DNA from: Primulina eburnea
Lineage: Eukaryota > Streptophyta > Magnoliopsida > Lamiales > Gesneriaceae
NCBI RefSeq assembly: GCF_022965805.1
Contig: NC_133102.1
Coordinates: forward strand, 7,634,885-7,698,884
Length of the DNA stretch: 64,000 nt
Reading direction: 5' to 3'
Shown here: positions 11,101 through 23,766 of the stretch, one piece after another
Layout: each line of letters opens with the position of its first letter
Numbering within the stretch: position 1 is the stretch's first letter
Program-made: the position numbers and the translations under genes
The notes under the pieces: model-generated
What the model saw: only the letters and a program-made list of their open reading frames with translations
Told to the model about the DNA's origin: nothing
Databases searched by the model: none

Positions 11101-13088
11101 CGAGTTGATCCGACCCAACAAAAGAAGATGGTTTCACAACAATTCAAAGTAGCGGTAGAAATTTCATGCACCGCCTCCAGTGGTTTTTGCTCTTTAAAAA
11201 GGACTTTCATGTGACAAATTATTGATCTTCATTCTCCCACTATAGTGTTCATATTTTATAATCAGAACTATGGTTTGTCTCAGTTTGAAAGTGATCTGAT
11301 TTAGATTGTTTATTTAGTCAGTACAGCAAACTAGAGCCAGTACAATCTGGTAGGACCCAAATCGAATTTGTTCCTTCCATCTCAAAATTGGAACCGGCAG
11401 GAACCAGTTAAGAACTAGTCCAACTGAACCGGTTACATCCCTAAATAGGGCCCAAATTATGTAGAGAGGAATACGTCAAGGAACGAATCAACAATGTTGA
11501 ACACCACCAGTAACTTAAAACCAGAAAAGATACCAAGATTGCTAAACAAATGCTGACAAACCAGATATCTGCATCAGAATCAAGATGGGAAAATAACCTT
11601 GATGTAGTTAATCTCGACAACCTACGAATAGCACAGGCGACTTGAACATTTAAATACTGAACTAGTGCAAAATACATGATCAGTTGACGGTTATCTAAAG
11701 ATAATATTATCGAAGTCGAAAGCAACTTATATTAGCTGCCTCCAACTGTTCCTGCCAACATTGCATTCATTTCTGATCCTATAAAAAAATTTAAACTTAA
11801 AATGGATCAGTTGATCCTATTACGGACATATTTTAACACTCAAACGAATTCCTAGAATTTTAGGTGGGATGGCCATTGTTATTCTTTCTACTTCTCAGGT
11901 ATAATCACTGAAACCTTAACAACCAGATAAAATCATATAGTAACGCAAATAAAATTTTAAAACTATATCATTGTTCAGAATCTGAAAAGCAATTAATTAT
12001 GGGATTAATCCCAAAGTCAAAAAAAAAAAAAAAAAAAACCAGAACTTAGCCCAAACCTATTTTCGTCACCCAGTTAAATATGCTTCCATCGAAGCAAAGA
12101 CGCTCACAATCAATTCTTGTATGTATATGTCACACCTCTCACAACCGCAGTAAAAACGATAGCTGTTCAATAAATGGATCGTAGTTCATCATCTATGTCT
12201 CACCTCTCACAACCTCAAATTAATTTTTCCGAACAATCCCATGCATGGGTGGAATCAGCTATCACCTCAACTAAAAGCCAAAAAACATAATTTTCAAAAA
12301 CCATCAATTAAAAATTGTATAGCTCCATACAGTGTCATATACAAATCTTGGTTGACCCACCATAGCCATGACATCTAACACACAAAACCTACAATCTAAA
12401 CTAAATTGCAGAGATAATTTAAGACCCATCTCCGTAAGACACCTCTAATCAAACCATACGATCACCAAGATAAGTAGATACACAGTACGTACACTGCATA
12501 TGTCACATGATATGCGAGATTAAGGTGCCAAAGGCCGTACCTTTACCGGATCTTTCTCAGTTCTGTGAGCGTTTGGAAGTAAACTGATTGTTTCCTTGAG
12601 AAATTGTAAATGCTTTAAGATCTGAAAACAACAGCACTAGGAAATCAGTCGCCACTCTTGAAGATTGAGGTCCGTTATGGTTGGGCTGGCAAGGTAATTA
12701 ATAATAAACCAATCTGATCTAACTTATTTCTAACATTGATTATTTATAAATTAAATAATTAATTATAATATTTATTAAATATTTAAAACTTATTTCATAT
12801 TTAATCAATAAAACTCTAAAAATATTATTATTTATTTGATATTACTCAACCTCATATTCATATATTTTAATAATCATAATATTATTTATCTACACAATCT
12901 TATAAAACCAACTAAATGAATATAAATATAAATATTATCTAAAATTACCATAATTGGATTTCATAGAATTTCAGGGTGATTTTGAATTATAATAAATAAT
13001 GTTTGATTGATAGATTTGTTTTTATGATTCTGGTTATCCTTTTTGTCAAATTTGTTACTTAGTAATTTTTTTTTAAAAAAATTAATCA
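11101..13088. other. Unclassified island between gap and copia copy 1
   Basis: No LTR, PBS or retroelement protein is visible. Base composition is more even than in neighbouring AT-rich DNA up to about 12690, then very AT-rich to 13088. A 19-bp poly-A run lies near 12020. It may be host intergenic or intronic DNA. A weak candidate exon is listed separately. Confidence 0.35.
11441..11725 (-). CDS. Possible hydrophobic small ORF or exon, unrecognised
   Basis: An open frame of 94 codons on the minus strand. Residues ~52-75 form a hydrophobic stretch (WFVSICLAILVSFLVLSYWW) that would suit a membrane segment. I recognise no family, and no clear splice sites or neighbouring exons confirm it. Chance is a fair alternative. 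Confidence 0.12.
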   Translation of the reverse strand: MLSTSIILSLDNRQLIMYFALVQYLNVQVACAIRRLSRLTTSRLFSHLDSDADIWFVSICLAILVSFLVLSYWWCSTLLIRSLTYSSLHNLGPI

Positions 13089-13183
13089 CTTACCAGGAAA
13101 AACTCATTGGGATAAAAACCATAGTAAGGGAAAAAGAGTGCAGTCACGTAAACTCCCCTTCATGTTGACACGAACAATTCTAC

Positions 13184-14401
13184 TCAAATTTCGTAGTTAC
13201 GCATCCCAATATTATATATGTGATTTCTGAATATTGACGTAGGAAGTGCCTTTGTGAAGAGATCTGATGAGTTTTCACTTGATTGAATGTGACGAACATC
13301 AATACATTTATTCTTCTCAAGCTCCTTGTTGAATGCGAAGAACTTAGGAGGAATATGTTTAGTTCTGTCGCTTTTTATGTATCCTTCTTTCATTTGAGCA
13401 ACACATGCAGCATTATCTTCATATAGTATCACAAGCTTCTCATCGAATGATAATCCGCATGAGATTTGGATATGTTGGGTTATTGATTTTAACCACACAC
13501 ATTCACGACTTGCTTCATGTAGTGCAATAATCTCGGCATGATTTGATGAAGTTTTTACAAGCGTTTGTTTCTGTGAACGCCAAGAAATTATAGTGCATCC
13601 ACGAGTAAATATATATCCAGTTTGGGAACGTGTCTTGTGTGGATCAGATAAGTATACAGCATCGGCATAACCAATTATACATGGATTAGCATCTTTTGAA
13701 TACAAAAGTCCCAAGTCTATCGTTCTTCGTAGATAACGGAATATATGTTTAATTCCGTTCCAGTGTCTCTTTGTTGGATATGAGCTAAATCTTGCCAACA
13801 AATTTACGGCAAAAGATATATCAGGCCTTGTACAATTTGTAAGATACATAAGAGCACCGATAGCACTTAGATATGGTACTTGTGGACCAAGAATATCTTC
13901 ATCATCTTCACATGGACGGAAGGGATCCTTTTCTATGTTTAATGATCTAACAACCATTGGAGTACTTAAAGTATATGATTTATCCATATTAAAACATTTA
14001 AGGATCTTTTCTGTATAATTTGTCTGGTGAACAAACATTCCGCATTCTTTTTGTTCAATTTGTAAACCCAGATAATACTTGGTTTTTCCATGATCCTTCA
14101 TTTCAAATTCTTCCTTCAAGTATGACACAACTTCTTGAATTTCCTTATTCGTTCCAATGATGTTTAAATAATCAACATATACAGCAATAATTATGCATCC
14201 GGATGTTGTTTTCTTAATGAAAACACAAGGGCATATTGAATTATTTACATATCCCTTTTTCCTCAAGTGATCACTTAGTCGATTATATCACATTCGACCG
14301 GATTGCTTCAACCCATATAATGATCTTTGTAATTCACAGAATAACATTCTCTGGGTTTTGAACTTTGTGCTTCAGGCATCTTAAATCATTTAGGGATTTT
14401 C

Positions 14402-14460
<59 letters not shown>

Positions 14461-15355
14461 TCAAGTGATCCATATAAGTAAGCTGTAACAACATCCATAA
14501 GACGCATTTCTAAATTTTCAGATACTGCCAAGCTAATCAAATACCGAAACGTAATTGCATCCATCACGGGAGAATATGTTTCTTCATAATCAATTCCAGG
14601 TCTTTTAAAAAAACCTTGTGCAACAAGTCGAGCTTTATATCTTACTATTTCATTTTCTCATTTCGCTTTCGAATAAAAACCTATTTGTATCCAACAGGTT
14701 TTACACCTTCAGGTGTAAGGACTATAGGTCCAAAAACATTACGTTTATTTAGCGAATCCAATTCAACCTGGATGGCTTATTTCCATTTTATCCAATCCTG
14801 CCGATTTTTACATTCACCAAAAGATTTTGGTTCATGATCTTCATTATCATTTATGATGTCGATTGCCACATTATAAGAAAATATATCATCAATTTATTCT
14901 ATATCTTTTCGGTTCCATACTTTTCCAGTATTAATGTAATTGATAGAGATTTCATGATTCTCGTCAGTTTGTGGTTATGACAGAACATTTTCATCATCAT
15001 GTGTTTCTTCAGGAACATCATTCTCTATTTTGTGATCATAATGTGTTTCTTCAGGAATATCATTCTTTATTTTGTGATCATCGTGTTTCTCTATGAATTT
15101 TCTTTTTCGAGGATTTTTATCCTTGGAACCTGCTGGCCTTCCACGCTTCAGGCGTTTAATGACATCATGAGTATCTTCAATTTTTTTCTTTGGAATTTCA
15201 ATTCGAGCAGGGGTATTTGCAGCATGTATATATGATTTAGTTACCCCTTTTGTGTCGGCAAATACATCTGGTATTTGATTTGCTATTCTTTGCAAGTGTA
15301 CAATTTCCTTTACATCTTTTTCACATTCTTTTGTTATTGGATCCAGATGTAACAA
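13184..15355 (-). pseudogene. Copia copy 1: RT and RNase H region
   Basis: The longest open part (13184-14266, 360 codons) covers the end of RT and RNase H. Upstream parts (14270-15355) are broken by frameshifts and by a TA-repeat expansion at 14402-14460. The RT active-site box reads YVDY near 14170; copy 2 has YVDD. The loss of the second Asp would by itself abolish polymerase activity. The RNase H part includes a recognisable SSNHAEIIAL block. 14975-15355 encodes a charged linker (KRLKRGRPAGSKDKNPRKR) between integrase and RT. Confidence 0.85.
14402..14460. repeat. (TA)n expansion inside RT coding region
   Basis: About 58 bp of TA repeat where copy 2 has only a short tract (48776-48789), at the codons before KIPEGFK. 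It adds length and breaks the frame. Confidence 0.9.
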
Positions 15356-15405
15356 TGATGATACATACCATGTAATTTATTTTTCGGTATGTTTCTGTTC
15401 TCCCC

Positions 15406-16732
15406 CTAACATTGGGAAGATTTCCTATTTAAAATGACAATCAGCAAAACGTGCTGTGAACACGTCGCCTGTCTGAGGTTCAAGATATCGAAAGATTGAT
15501 GGACTATCACAACCGATATAAATTCCAACATTTCTTTGAGGTCCCATTTTATTTCGTTGCGGTGGTGCAATAGGCACATACACCATACATCCAAAAATTC
15601 TCAAATGAGAAATGTCTAGTTCTTTACCAAATGCAAGCTACAATGGGGAGTATTTATGATATGCACTTGGTCTGATGCGAATTAATGAAACAGCATGTAA
15701 AATTGCATTTCCCCATACAGAAATAGGGAGCTTTGTTTTCATAATCATTGGTCTAGCAATCATTTGCAGACGTTTAATCAATGATTCAGCCAATCCATTC
15801 TGTGTATGTACATGAGCAACAGGATGCTCAACAATGATTCACATAGACATACAATAATCATTGAAAGTTTGGGAAGTAAATTCACTAGAATTATCAAATC
15901 TAATTTTCTTGATTGTATAATCGAGAAATTGAATCTTCAATTTTATTATTTGAGCAAGTAATCTTGCAAATGCAACATTTCGAGCTGACAATAAACATAC
16001 ATGTGACCATCTGCTGGAGGCATCAATCAATACCATAAAGTATCTGAATGGACCACATGGTGGATGAATTGGTCCACAAATATCACCCTGAATACGTTCA
16101 AGAAACATTGGTGATTCAGTTTGGATTTTGGCTGGTGATGGTCTTATAATAAGTTTTCCAAGAGAACATGCTTTACATTGAAACTTATTATTCTGAAAGA
16201 TCTTATGGTCTTTCAGCGGATGACCATATGTATTTTCTATAATTCTTCGCATCATTGTTGAACCAGGATGTCCTAATCGATCATGCCAATTGGTTAATAT
16301 TGAAGAATTATCAACTACCATGTTTGATTCAATGAGACTTATATGTGTATAATGCAATCCAGTAGGGAGCATTGGTAGTCTTTCAATCACATATTTCTTT
16401 CCTGATTTATATGTGATAAGACACATATATTTCTCATTCCCTTCATTTATTGTTTGAGTATCATACCCATGGGAATATATATCATTAAAACTCAACAAAT
16501 TTCTTTTCGATTGTGGGGAATATAAAGCATCATTGATAAAAAAATTTGTGCCATTAGGTAACAAAAATTGTGCTTTACCACATCCTTTAATCAAGTCTAC
16601 AGGACCTGATATTGTATTCACCGTTGTTTTTGTTGGTTTTAGTTCCAAAAAATATATTTTATCTCGGATGATAGTGTGCGTTGTACCACTATCGGGTATG
16701 CAAATTTCAGCTTTGCTCATAGCATTTTTCAT
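15406..16732 (-). pseudogene. Copia copy 1: protease and integrase
   Basis: Starts near 16732 with the protease motif CIPDSGTTHTI (catalytic Asp-Ser-Gly). The integrase zinc domain follows (HDRLGHPGSTMMRRI ... CKACSLGK), then the core with GDICGPIHPP and KIRFDNSSEF. A TGA at 15839-15841 replaces a Gly codon seen in copy 2 (GGA to TGA), and the frame resumes to about 15406. Role: proteolytic maturation and DNA integration. Confidence 0.85.
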
Positions 16733-16889
16733 TTTTGAACTTCAAAAAATATGCAATGAAATAAAATTACTGACAATATATATTTAAATATAACACATAT
16801 CGTAATTATACAATAAAACATTATTATATGAATACATGAAAAACAAGTTATTGTACATTTATATTCTACCACTATATTGTTCATTTTGA

Positions 16890-17577
16890 GAGAAATCATT
16901 GAGAAAATTTACAGCATCAATATTGTTTATTTCTATCCCACCAACATATTGATCATTTCCAGAGAAATCATTCATAAAATCACCAACATCAAAATGAGTT
17001 GAATCACTCAAACGGTCACTGCGTTCAGTGAAGTTGGTCTCTTTTTCTTTCCCCTTTAATGATTCTTTATAAAGTTTACAAAGATGCTCAGGGGCTCGAC
17101 AAATACGGGACCAATGTCCTGGAGTACCACATCTGAAACAAGAACTTTCATAACTTTTTGAGTGGTTCTCATTAACACTTTTATTCTCATGATGCTTTTT
17201 CAGTGGATGGTTTGAGACGCTCTTTTGAGATGAGTTATAAAAATAACTATCTCTATTGTTTTCAAAACCACAGCCTCGACCACGACCACGTCCAATTCCA
17301 CGTCCACGTCCACGACCTCGACCTCGACCAAAATCTTATCTTTGAATTTGATTTTGGTTTCGAGGTTTAAATTCATTTTTACTTACAGTATTTACTTCTG
17401 GAATGCTGTTGATCCAGTGGGTCGGGACTGATGATTTCTCATTAATAGCTCGTTGTTCTTTTCCGCCACAAGAAGACATGCGATGAGTTCAGAATATCTC
17501 GCAAATCCACGCACTCTATATTGTTGCTGTAGAGTAATATTTGATGCATGAAACATGGAAAATGTTTTTTCCAGCAT
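16890..17577 (-). pseudogene. Copia copy 1: C-terminal Gag and nucleocapsid
   Basis: Begins at MLEKTF right at the LTR insertion (17577), continues through the conserved QQQYRVRGFARYSELIACLL block and stops after 60 codons. Downstream, the Arg/Gly repeat region (17270-17335) and a CCHC zinc-knuckle region (~17100-17150) align with copy 2 but are out of frame. The N-terminal half lies on the other side of the insertion at 19250-19660. Confidence 0.8.
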
Positions 17578-17581
17578 TTCC

Positions 17582-18838
17582 TGTGAGAACCGAAAATCTT
17601 TTAATAATATAATGAAATAGTTGTAAGGAAAATTTTTGAGATTTTATTACTATATTTTTGGGTACACATATTTTGAGGAGATATATTGGAATGCATTGGA
17701 GATTCAATACTAAGTCAAACATACCATGCAATTTAGAAGCAAATCTCCTCACCTAATCCCCATATTTTCGAAATATTGAGGGGCAAGTGATTAAGGAAGG
17801 GAACCCACAAAATTGGAAGATAAGTCAGCAACAATGGCAAGGATATTGGAGTCAATATTAGGAGATTTGACACGATTTTTGTGCCAAATTTAGCTCCACC
17901 CTCTTCCCCTATAAATAGTGCATCAACCCTACTCATTCAAGACACAAATTTTCGAAATTCCTTGCTGCATATTTTCGAAAATTTAGCAACTTGTCCTAGC
18001 CGAAACTCTGCCGAAAATCTTCCAAGAAAAATCGAGTCGTAGTACCGCCGAGTGAAGAACAAGGAACGATCCACTTCCCGAAGCCGAGCACCTACGTTTT
18101 TTTTAGTATCAATAACTACAGTAAGTGGGCTGTTTTAAATTTTGTGTTATGCACATGAAAATTTCGGTTTTGTGGTTTAAAAATACGGTCGAGTACCGTC
18201 GTTTTGTCTATACGTTTTTACGAAAGTTATTACGTTTATATTTGACACTGTGAGAATTCCCTGAAAATGGGTGGAATTCCAACATATGGACCTTAACAAT
18301 GGGATAGAACTGTTTTATGGCCTCGCCCCCTTAGAGGATTAAAACTTAGGGACTGACGTCAGTAAACCGTTAAAGGTGAAAAATCGCAGTGTTATTATGT
18401 TATGGAATTTACGTTAGGATTATGAAAAGCATGTTGTACGTTTATGATATGTTTCGAAAGTGTTATTAAATTGGTTATGTTGTGTTCAAAGTCCCCAATT
18501 TACTGAGTATTCCCAAAATACTCATCCCCTTACTCTCCCTTCCCAGATAAGTCCGAAGAGCAGGTTGAGGACGAAGAGACGGATCAATTTTGGGGTTGGT
18601 GATTTGCCAGATTAGTAATAGGCTTTATTTCGAATTTTTGATTTAAAGAATTGTAAGACGCTTCCGCATTATTTACTATTTCGTTGGATTTCGTTATTGT
18701 AAAGACAATGTTTATTTCGTGGAAATTATGATATATAAACTGGTTCGGTTTATACTGTGCCACGAAAGGCTTGTTGTTTCGATTGTGTGATTGTTAAACA
18801 ACGCCGGTGTCGACTAACCCCGGTCACGGGGCGTGACA
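17582..18838 (+). repeat. Left LTR of the composite insertion (solo-LTR family of 1833)
   Basis: TGTGAGAACC to GGGGCGTGACA, 1257 bp, related to the solo LTR at 1833-2964. It is followed at 18846-18858 by the PBS TGGTATCAGAGCC after a 7-bp gap. Confidence 0.75.
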
Positions 18839-18845
18839 TTTAGAA

Positions 18846-18858
18846 TGGTATCAGAGCC
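18846..18858 (+). promoter_or_regulatory. PBS, initiator tRNA-Met type
   Basis: TGGTATCAGAGCC, seven bases after the left LTR of the composite insertion. Confidence 0.85.
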
Positions 18859-19064
18859 GGTCACCGGCATGGAACACCGGGAAATAAGTGCTATGCGGGG
18901 CAAAGTGCTACGTGCATGTGAGCCACCTCTTGAACCTGCGGGGCAAAGTGCTACATGACGGGAGCCACCTCTTGAACCTGTAGGAGCCACCTCTTGATTC
19001 TCGGTGCTGGTGGATCGAGGGGTCAGGCCGCAACGAGGACGTCGCGTTCTGAAGAAGGGGTGAT

Positions 19065-19247
19065 TGTAATACCCTTGTCCCACATCGAAAAAATCAAAGA
19101 TTTAAAATGAGTTTATAATGACTTATAATGGACTTCTATAGCAACTTGGGTTAATCATTTTCGTAAAACGAGGACGAATACGAAGTAGTTGCTATAGGGG
19201 CCTATTGTGCAGTCACGCAGGTGCGGGCCCGGGCTCGGGGCGTGACA
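19065..19247 (+). repeat. TRIM-like short LTR (183 bp)
   Basis: TGTAATACCCTTGTCCCAC to CGGGGCGTGACA, preceded by GAAGAAGGGGTGAT (PPT-like, 19051-19064). The GTCCCACATCG block is typical of plant terminal-repeat-in-miniature elements. No left partner is present. Confidence 0.65.
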
Positions 19248-19249
19248 TT

Positions 19250-19660
19250 TCCGATTCTGTGACCTCATATCCACAAAATTTTAGCTGCGAGATTATTCGA
19301 TACATCGCTGAATTGTAATCACTGACTTTCTTAAAATCTTGGAATCTTAACATATTCCATTCATCACGGGCGGTCGGAAGTATAACTTCCCTTATATGTT
19401 CAAATCTTTCTTTCAATCCTTTCCACAAAGCCATGAGATCTTTTTCCATTGAATATTCACATTTCAATCCCTCGTCGAGATATCGACGCAAAAATATAAT
19501 GGCTTTTTGCCTTTTCTTGTGATTTCGATATGCCATTTTCTTTTATAGTCTCACTTAGACCCAATGACTCAAGATGCATTTCTACATCGAGAGTCCATGG
19601 CATATAATTTTTTCCCGTGATGTCGAGCGCAACAAATTCGAGCTTTGTCAAATTTGACAT
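19250..19660 (-). pseudogene. Copia copy 1: N-terminal Gag
   Basis: ATG at 19660 (MSNLTKLEFVALDITGKN). It has the Gag sequence shared by this copia family (AIIFLRRYLDEGLK, ALWKGLKERFEHIRE). There is one frameshift between about 19457 and 19536. It ends at the LTR insertion; the remaining Gag resumes at 17577. Confidence 0.85.
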
Positions 19661-20371
19661 GGTGGTACTAAAAAAATTACGATGGATTTTATTAGTTAAT
19701 GAATATTGCAATACAAAGTAATGGATAAACAACAAGTACAAGCATTTGTAAAAATAAAGAAAACACGCGAGAAGGATATTCTCCTGATAAATAAAAGACT
19801 TGTGAGTATGATAACCAAAATAATTAAAATAAACTTGAGAAAGCCATCTTCTTTTTTCTTCGAAAATTTTAGTGAAGAATAATTTTTAGAGAAGAAGAGA
19901 AAGTTGAGTGATTGAAAGAGTTTGTGAGATCATATTTATAGGGCAAAAACTAGCTGCTTTGTTACTGTTTATGACCGTTGGTGTACAAAAAAATAAATGT
20001 ATGTATTTGTATAATTTTATGGTAATAATATGGTGTATATAATATTAGATATTTTTAAATAATTATGTATATCATATCACATTATTATAATGAGGTGTCA
20101 TAAGTTATTTTGTTTAAAAATCTTATAGGCTTTTATACTTGTCGTATCCCTTACCGAAATTATGGGATGTCGTCTTAACATCCTCCCAGAATTTATAACA
20201 AGTTTTTGAAAATTTTATTTTATTATATAATAACATTATATTATATATATTAAATATATACACAATAAATAAACAGTAAAATAAATATTATTACTTTTTT
20301 TACATTTTTCTTCTGTTTGGAGCTTGGAAAAATATGGAGGACTTTTAGAATTTCGTGCTGATAACGTGTTG

Positions 20372-20649
20372 TGAAAAAGTAAAAATTTATGGTAAAAAAT
20401 AAAAATCTCAAACTATCAAAATTTACCAAACTACACACTTTATAATATTTTTCTCTCTACTCAATTGTATCAAATCTTTACAAATGGGGACCAATTTATA
20501 GGATTTCTTTGGAAAACAATCCAAAAACAATTTCATCATTACCTACATCATCACACACTAATTTTCAATATTTACAACTCTTATTTTCAATATTCAAATA
20601 TTCAACATTCAAATATTCAATACACACATTTTAAATATATTTTTCAACA
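20372..20649 (-). repeat. 5' LTR of copia copy 1 (278 bp)
   Basis: On the plus strand it reads TGAAAAAGTAAAAATTTATGG ... TTTTTCAACA. It matches the LTRs of copy 2. The adjoining 'tgctgataacgtgtt' at 20357-20371 is conserved in both copies and is the probable primer-binding region. Confidence 0.85.
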
Positions 20650-22394
20650 GTAAAATCATTTTGCCAATTTTTAAGTAAGAATTCAGTATTTATGTAATAT
20701 AATTTGTGGTTTGAACCTTGACAATAGATTAAATATAGTTTTAACTCTCTCTCAAACTAACTTCACATTTTTACCATTGTATTATTTTCAGATTTATTAA
20801 ATATAAATCCCCCATCCATTGACTCAACTAATTGTATGCTTACTCAAGCAATTCCATCGGCCCATCCCCAAGCCCATCCAACGTATTCTCTTTTGGCATC
20901 ACAAAAATGCAATTCAAGGTCAAAGTCAAGCTCATCTTTACTTCATCATTTTTTGATCCACTTGCGAGAAAGATCTTTTTTCCTTCTCTTGGGGGTCGAA
21001 CATCAATTGCAACGATTCGGTAGACGGCAGTGTAAGTTTCATACTTGTTTTTTCGGAATTTCGAAATCCACAACTCCAAAATTGAATATACTTGGACGAC
21101 TTTTCATGTGAAATTGTTGAAATATGAAAGTTTTATTTGAGTTTATACTTCCAGTTTGAATATGTTTTTTCATGAATCATGTCTTTTATGTGTGATTCTT
21201 TTGAATTTATTGTTCAAATGTCATATTTTTCAAGTATTTCGTGATTTGCTTTAGTTGTGACAAACAAATATGGAGTTTATGACTTTTATTGTTATTTTTT
21301 CTCAACTGATTTAAGTTTTTCATAATTTTTTCGTGGTTTCCCTTATTACGAGACTTGGGATAATACTTCATTACAAATTTATTGTGAAAGCATAATAGAA
21401 GAACATGCAAAGAACTTGTTTCATATCTTGTTTGAGTCATTTAGACATTAATACTATATCTTTTCATGGAATTAAACTGATTATGTCTTTTTGTTCGTTA
21501 TTTATTTTCAAAATTCCTGACTAACATCATAAATATCTTAAAACGCTACAACAAATTCTTGTTTTGTAATAAATTTTTGTCATGTTTCTCTTGAGTTGTT
21601 ATACAGTTTAAATATCGAAGTTGTATCATTATCTCTAGTCTAGTTTTTGTAAAATGATAAACATTCAATCTTGTAACAAATTTCCATGAAAGCTAGTAGA
21701 CTGATCTTCACACTCTAAAAAATATTAATAACACTCCACATCACCTAATTAACTTTTTATTAGACAAGATTGTCCTTATAATATCTTTTCTTATATAATA
21801 AAATATTGATTTTTCTAAAAAAAAAATACTCAAATACAATCAACTAAAATTTTAATATTTTAAAAAGTTTTTCGCATTATTATATAATATATAAATAAAA
21901 TATAATAGCAAATTATTCCAAGTTCTAGCATGAATTTGTATTGGTAGAATTTTCACAAAAATATATAAAATTTTAAGATGTAAACATTTTGATTTCATAA
22001 ATTTTATTAATTTTTATAAAATATAAAATATCCTGAGATTTAATAATAAAATTAAGATTTCCGAAATATTTTATATTTTTGGTTTTATAATATCTCTTCT
22101 AATGATTAACAACTCAATTTCCATAATATTAAAATATTATTTTAACTATATTTATCTAGATAAATACTTAAAAATGTGTTGTTATTTATATTCCATTTTT
22201 TATTATTTGCACTCGACCTGTAAATAAATTTTATATAATAGGCGGGGTGTAAATAATAAAAAAGAAGTGCAAATATCATTACCCATGTTAAATTAATTTA
22301 TATCTATTTTGAAGAAAGCTGATACCTAAATATATTAATTATAGATGTGTTATTTTATTTTACAATAATAACTTGTTAGTAGGCACGCCTCTTT
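20650..22394. other. AT-rich intergenic sequence
   Basis: No retroelement protein. 20820-21080 is less AT-rich and has short open frames on both strands with no recognised domain; it could be an old exon or promoter remnant. 21700-22394 is very AT-rich without a clear element. Confidence 0.35.
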
Positions 22395-22740
22395 CATAAG
22401 ATAAGATTAAAATAAAAGTAATAATTAGTTATTAATATTTTTTTTTACATATCTTTTTACATTTAATGATATTAAAAAATTTAACTATAAATTATTGAGT
22501 AAATAATATTTTAGATAAATTGTTTTAGGAATTGACACTATTAATATATTTACTTAAAAATAAATTAAATCAATCGAGGCCTAAAGGGTTTTATTGGCAA
22601 TTATGAATTCATAAGATAAGATTAAAATAAAAGTAATAATTAGTTATTAATATTTTTTTACATGTAATGATATTAAAAAATTTAACTATAAAATATTGAG
22701 TAAATAATATTTTAGATAAATTGCTTTAGGAATTGACACT
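22395..22740. repeat. Tandem duplication of a ~215-bp AT-rich unit, second unit split
   Basis: Unit 1 is 22395-22609. Unit 2 starts at 22610 (cataagataagattaaaat), runs to 22740, is interrupted by the Sirevirus, and resumes at 45318-45385 with the 'caatcgaggcctaaaggg' block also seen at 22572. The duplication is older than the insertion. Confidence 0.85.
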
Positions 22741-23752
22741 TGTTGAGGATCGAAGTTGAGTTTAGAGGGAGGGGGGTGAATAAACTTTACTCGTTTTTCG
22801 TTCTGATGAGGTACTAAAATCCTGTTATGGATAGCAGTTGATCTTGTGCGTATACTTTCACCTGATTACAATAAAACGTGCGGAAACAATCTGATGAAGT
22901 AGTTGAAAAACAATAAAACAGTAGGCAGCAGTTGTTTATGGAAGTTCGAAGATAAACTCTTCTACGTCTCCCCTTCTTCTGTTTCCAGAAGGTATAACTA
23001 AAAGACTTTGGATATTACAGTACAACTCTTGTACACACCCACTTCAGAAGGACTTACACTTCGGCCTACTGAAACTCTTAGTTTCTCAACTCACAAAAAT
23101 ACGAAACACAAAGTTCTGAAAAGACTCTTTTCAGATTACAGACTCTTCTAGATAAAGTATAAATGATGTAAAGATTGTGAAGAGTGTATAATCACTAACA
23201 CAAGATGATCTTCGAGAGATCAGATATTTGCTATGAAGCGTGTGCTACATTTCTTTGTGTTGAACTTTTGATTACTCAAGGAATTTCGATATTCGTCTGA
23301 TAAGAGAGAAGCTTTGTTCCTTGAAGAATGATAATAAGCGAAGTGTCGTGTCGAACAAGGATTTGATCCAAGTATATATAATCGACTGAGTTCAACGTTC
23401 ACAATCAGAGTATGTCTTCAGATAACTGATACAATCATCTTTATTACCGAAAGAAGTTCCTGCAGAAAAGCTATAAAACAATCAGTCTTGTTTTATACTT
23501 AATTGGGTAAAGTGCATTAAATGACTCCGTATAGTATTTAATGCTGCAATTAATACTAGTACTAGGAACTCTTTAACGGTAACAATTAAGATAGCAACGT
23601 TAGATAACGTTCTCTATTGGTTTTGTATTGTTATCCCTTTCTACTGGTTTAGTTATAGTAGATCAGCAGCTACTGAAAAGTTATTCTATTGTTCTGGTCT
23701 GCTGGTCTACTGGTCTTAGTTATCATCGCCACAATAAAATTCATGTCTAACA
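22741..23752 (-). repeat. 3' LTR of the Sirevirus (1012 bp)
   Basis: TGTTGAGGATCGAAG to CATGTCTAACA on the plus strand; pairs with 44304-45312 with roughly 20 substitutions plus a 3-bp indel in a G run. Confidence 0.93.
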
Positions 23753-23766
23753 ATTTCCCCCTTTTT
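23753..23766 (-). promoter_or_regulatory. Polypurine tract of the Sirevirus
   Basis: Plus strand ATTTCCCCCTTTTT, i.e. AAAAAGGGGGAAAT on the minus strand, directly before the 3' LTR. Confidence 0.88.

Larger units (their letters stand above)
17582..19247 (+). mobile_element. Composite LTR insertion with unlike LTRs (TSD TTTCC)
   Basis: A 1666-bp insertion flanked by TTTCC at 17577-17581 and 19248-19252. Copy 2 has the uninterrupted site near 51927-51935. The left end is a 1257-bp LTR (TGTGAGAACC...GGGGCGTGACA) followed by a tRNA-Met-type PBS. The right end is a 183-bp TRIM-like LTR (TGTAATACCC...GGGGCGTGACA) preceded by a purine tract. The ~226-bp interior is non-coding and has short internal repeats (GAGCCACCTCTTGA, three times). 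The two terminal LTRs share only their ends, which is abnormal for one retrotransposition event. Confidence 0.75.
13089..20649 (-). mobile_element. Ty1/copia element copy 1, 3'-truncated
   Basis: It parallels copy 2 (47119-53310) from the start of the aligned 3' region ('aaaactcattgggataaaa') through RNase H, RT, integrase, protease and gag to a 5' LTR at 20372-20649. Integrase precedes RT, the copia order. No 3' LTR is found at 13089; similarity to copy 2 simply stops. Coding parts carry stops, frameshifts, a TA expansion and a 1666-bp insertion in gag, so the copy is inactive. Confidence 0.9.

Noticed and set aside
20836..21111. Possible host exon in overlapping frames
   Set aside because: No recognised domain, open on both strands, no convincing splice sites or start context.
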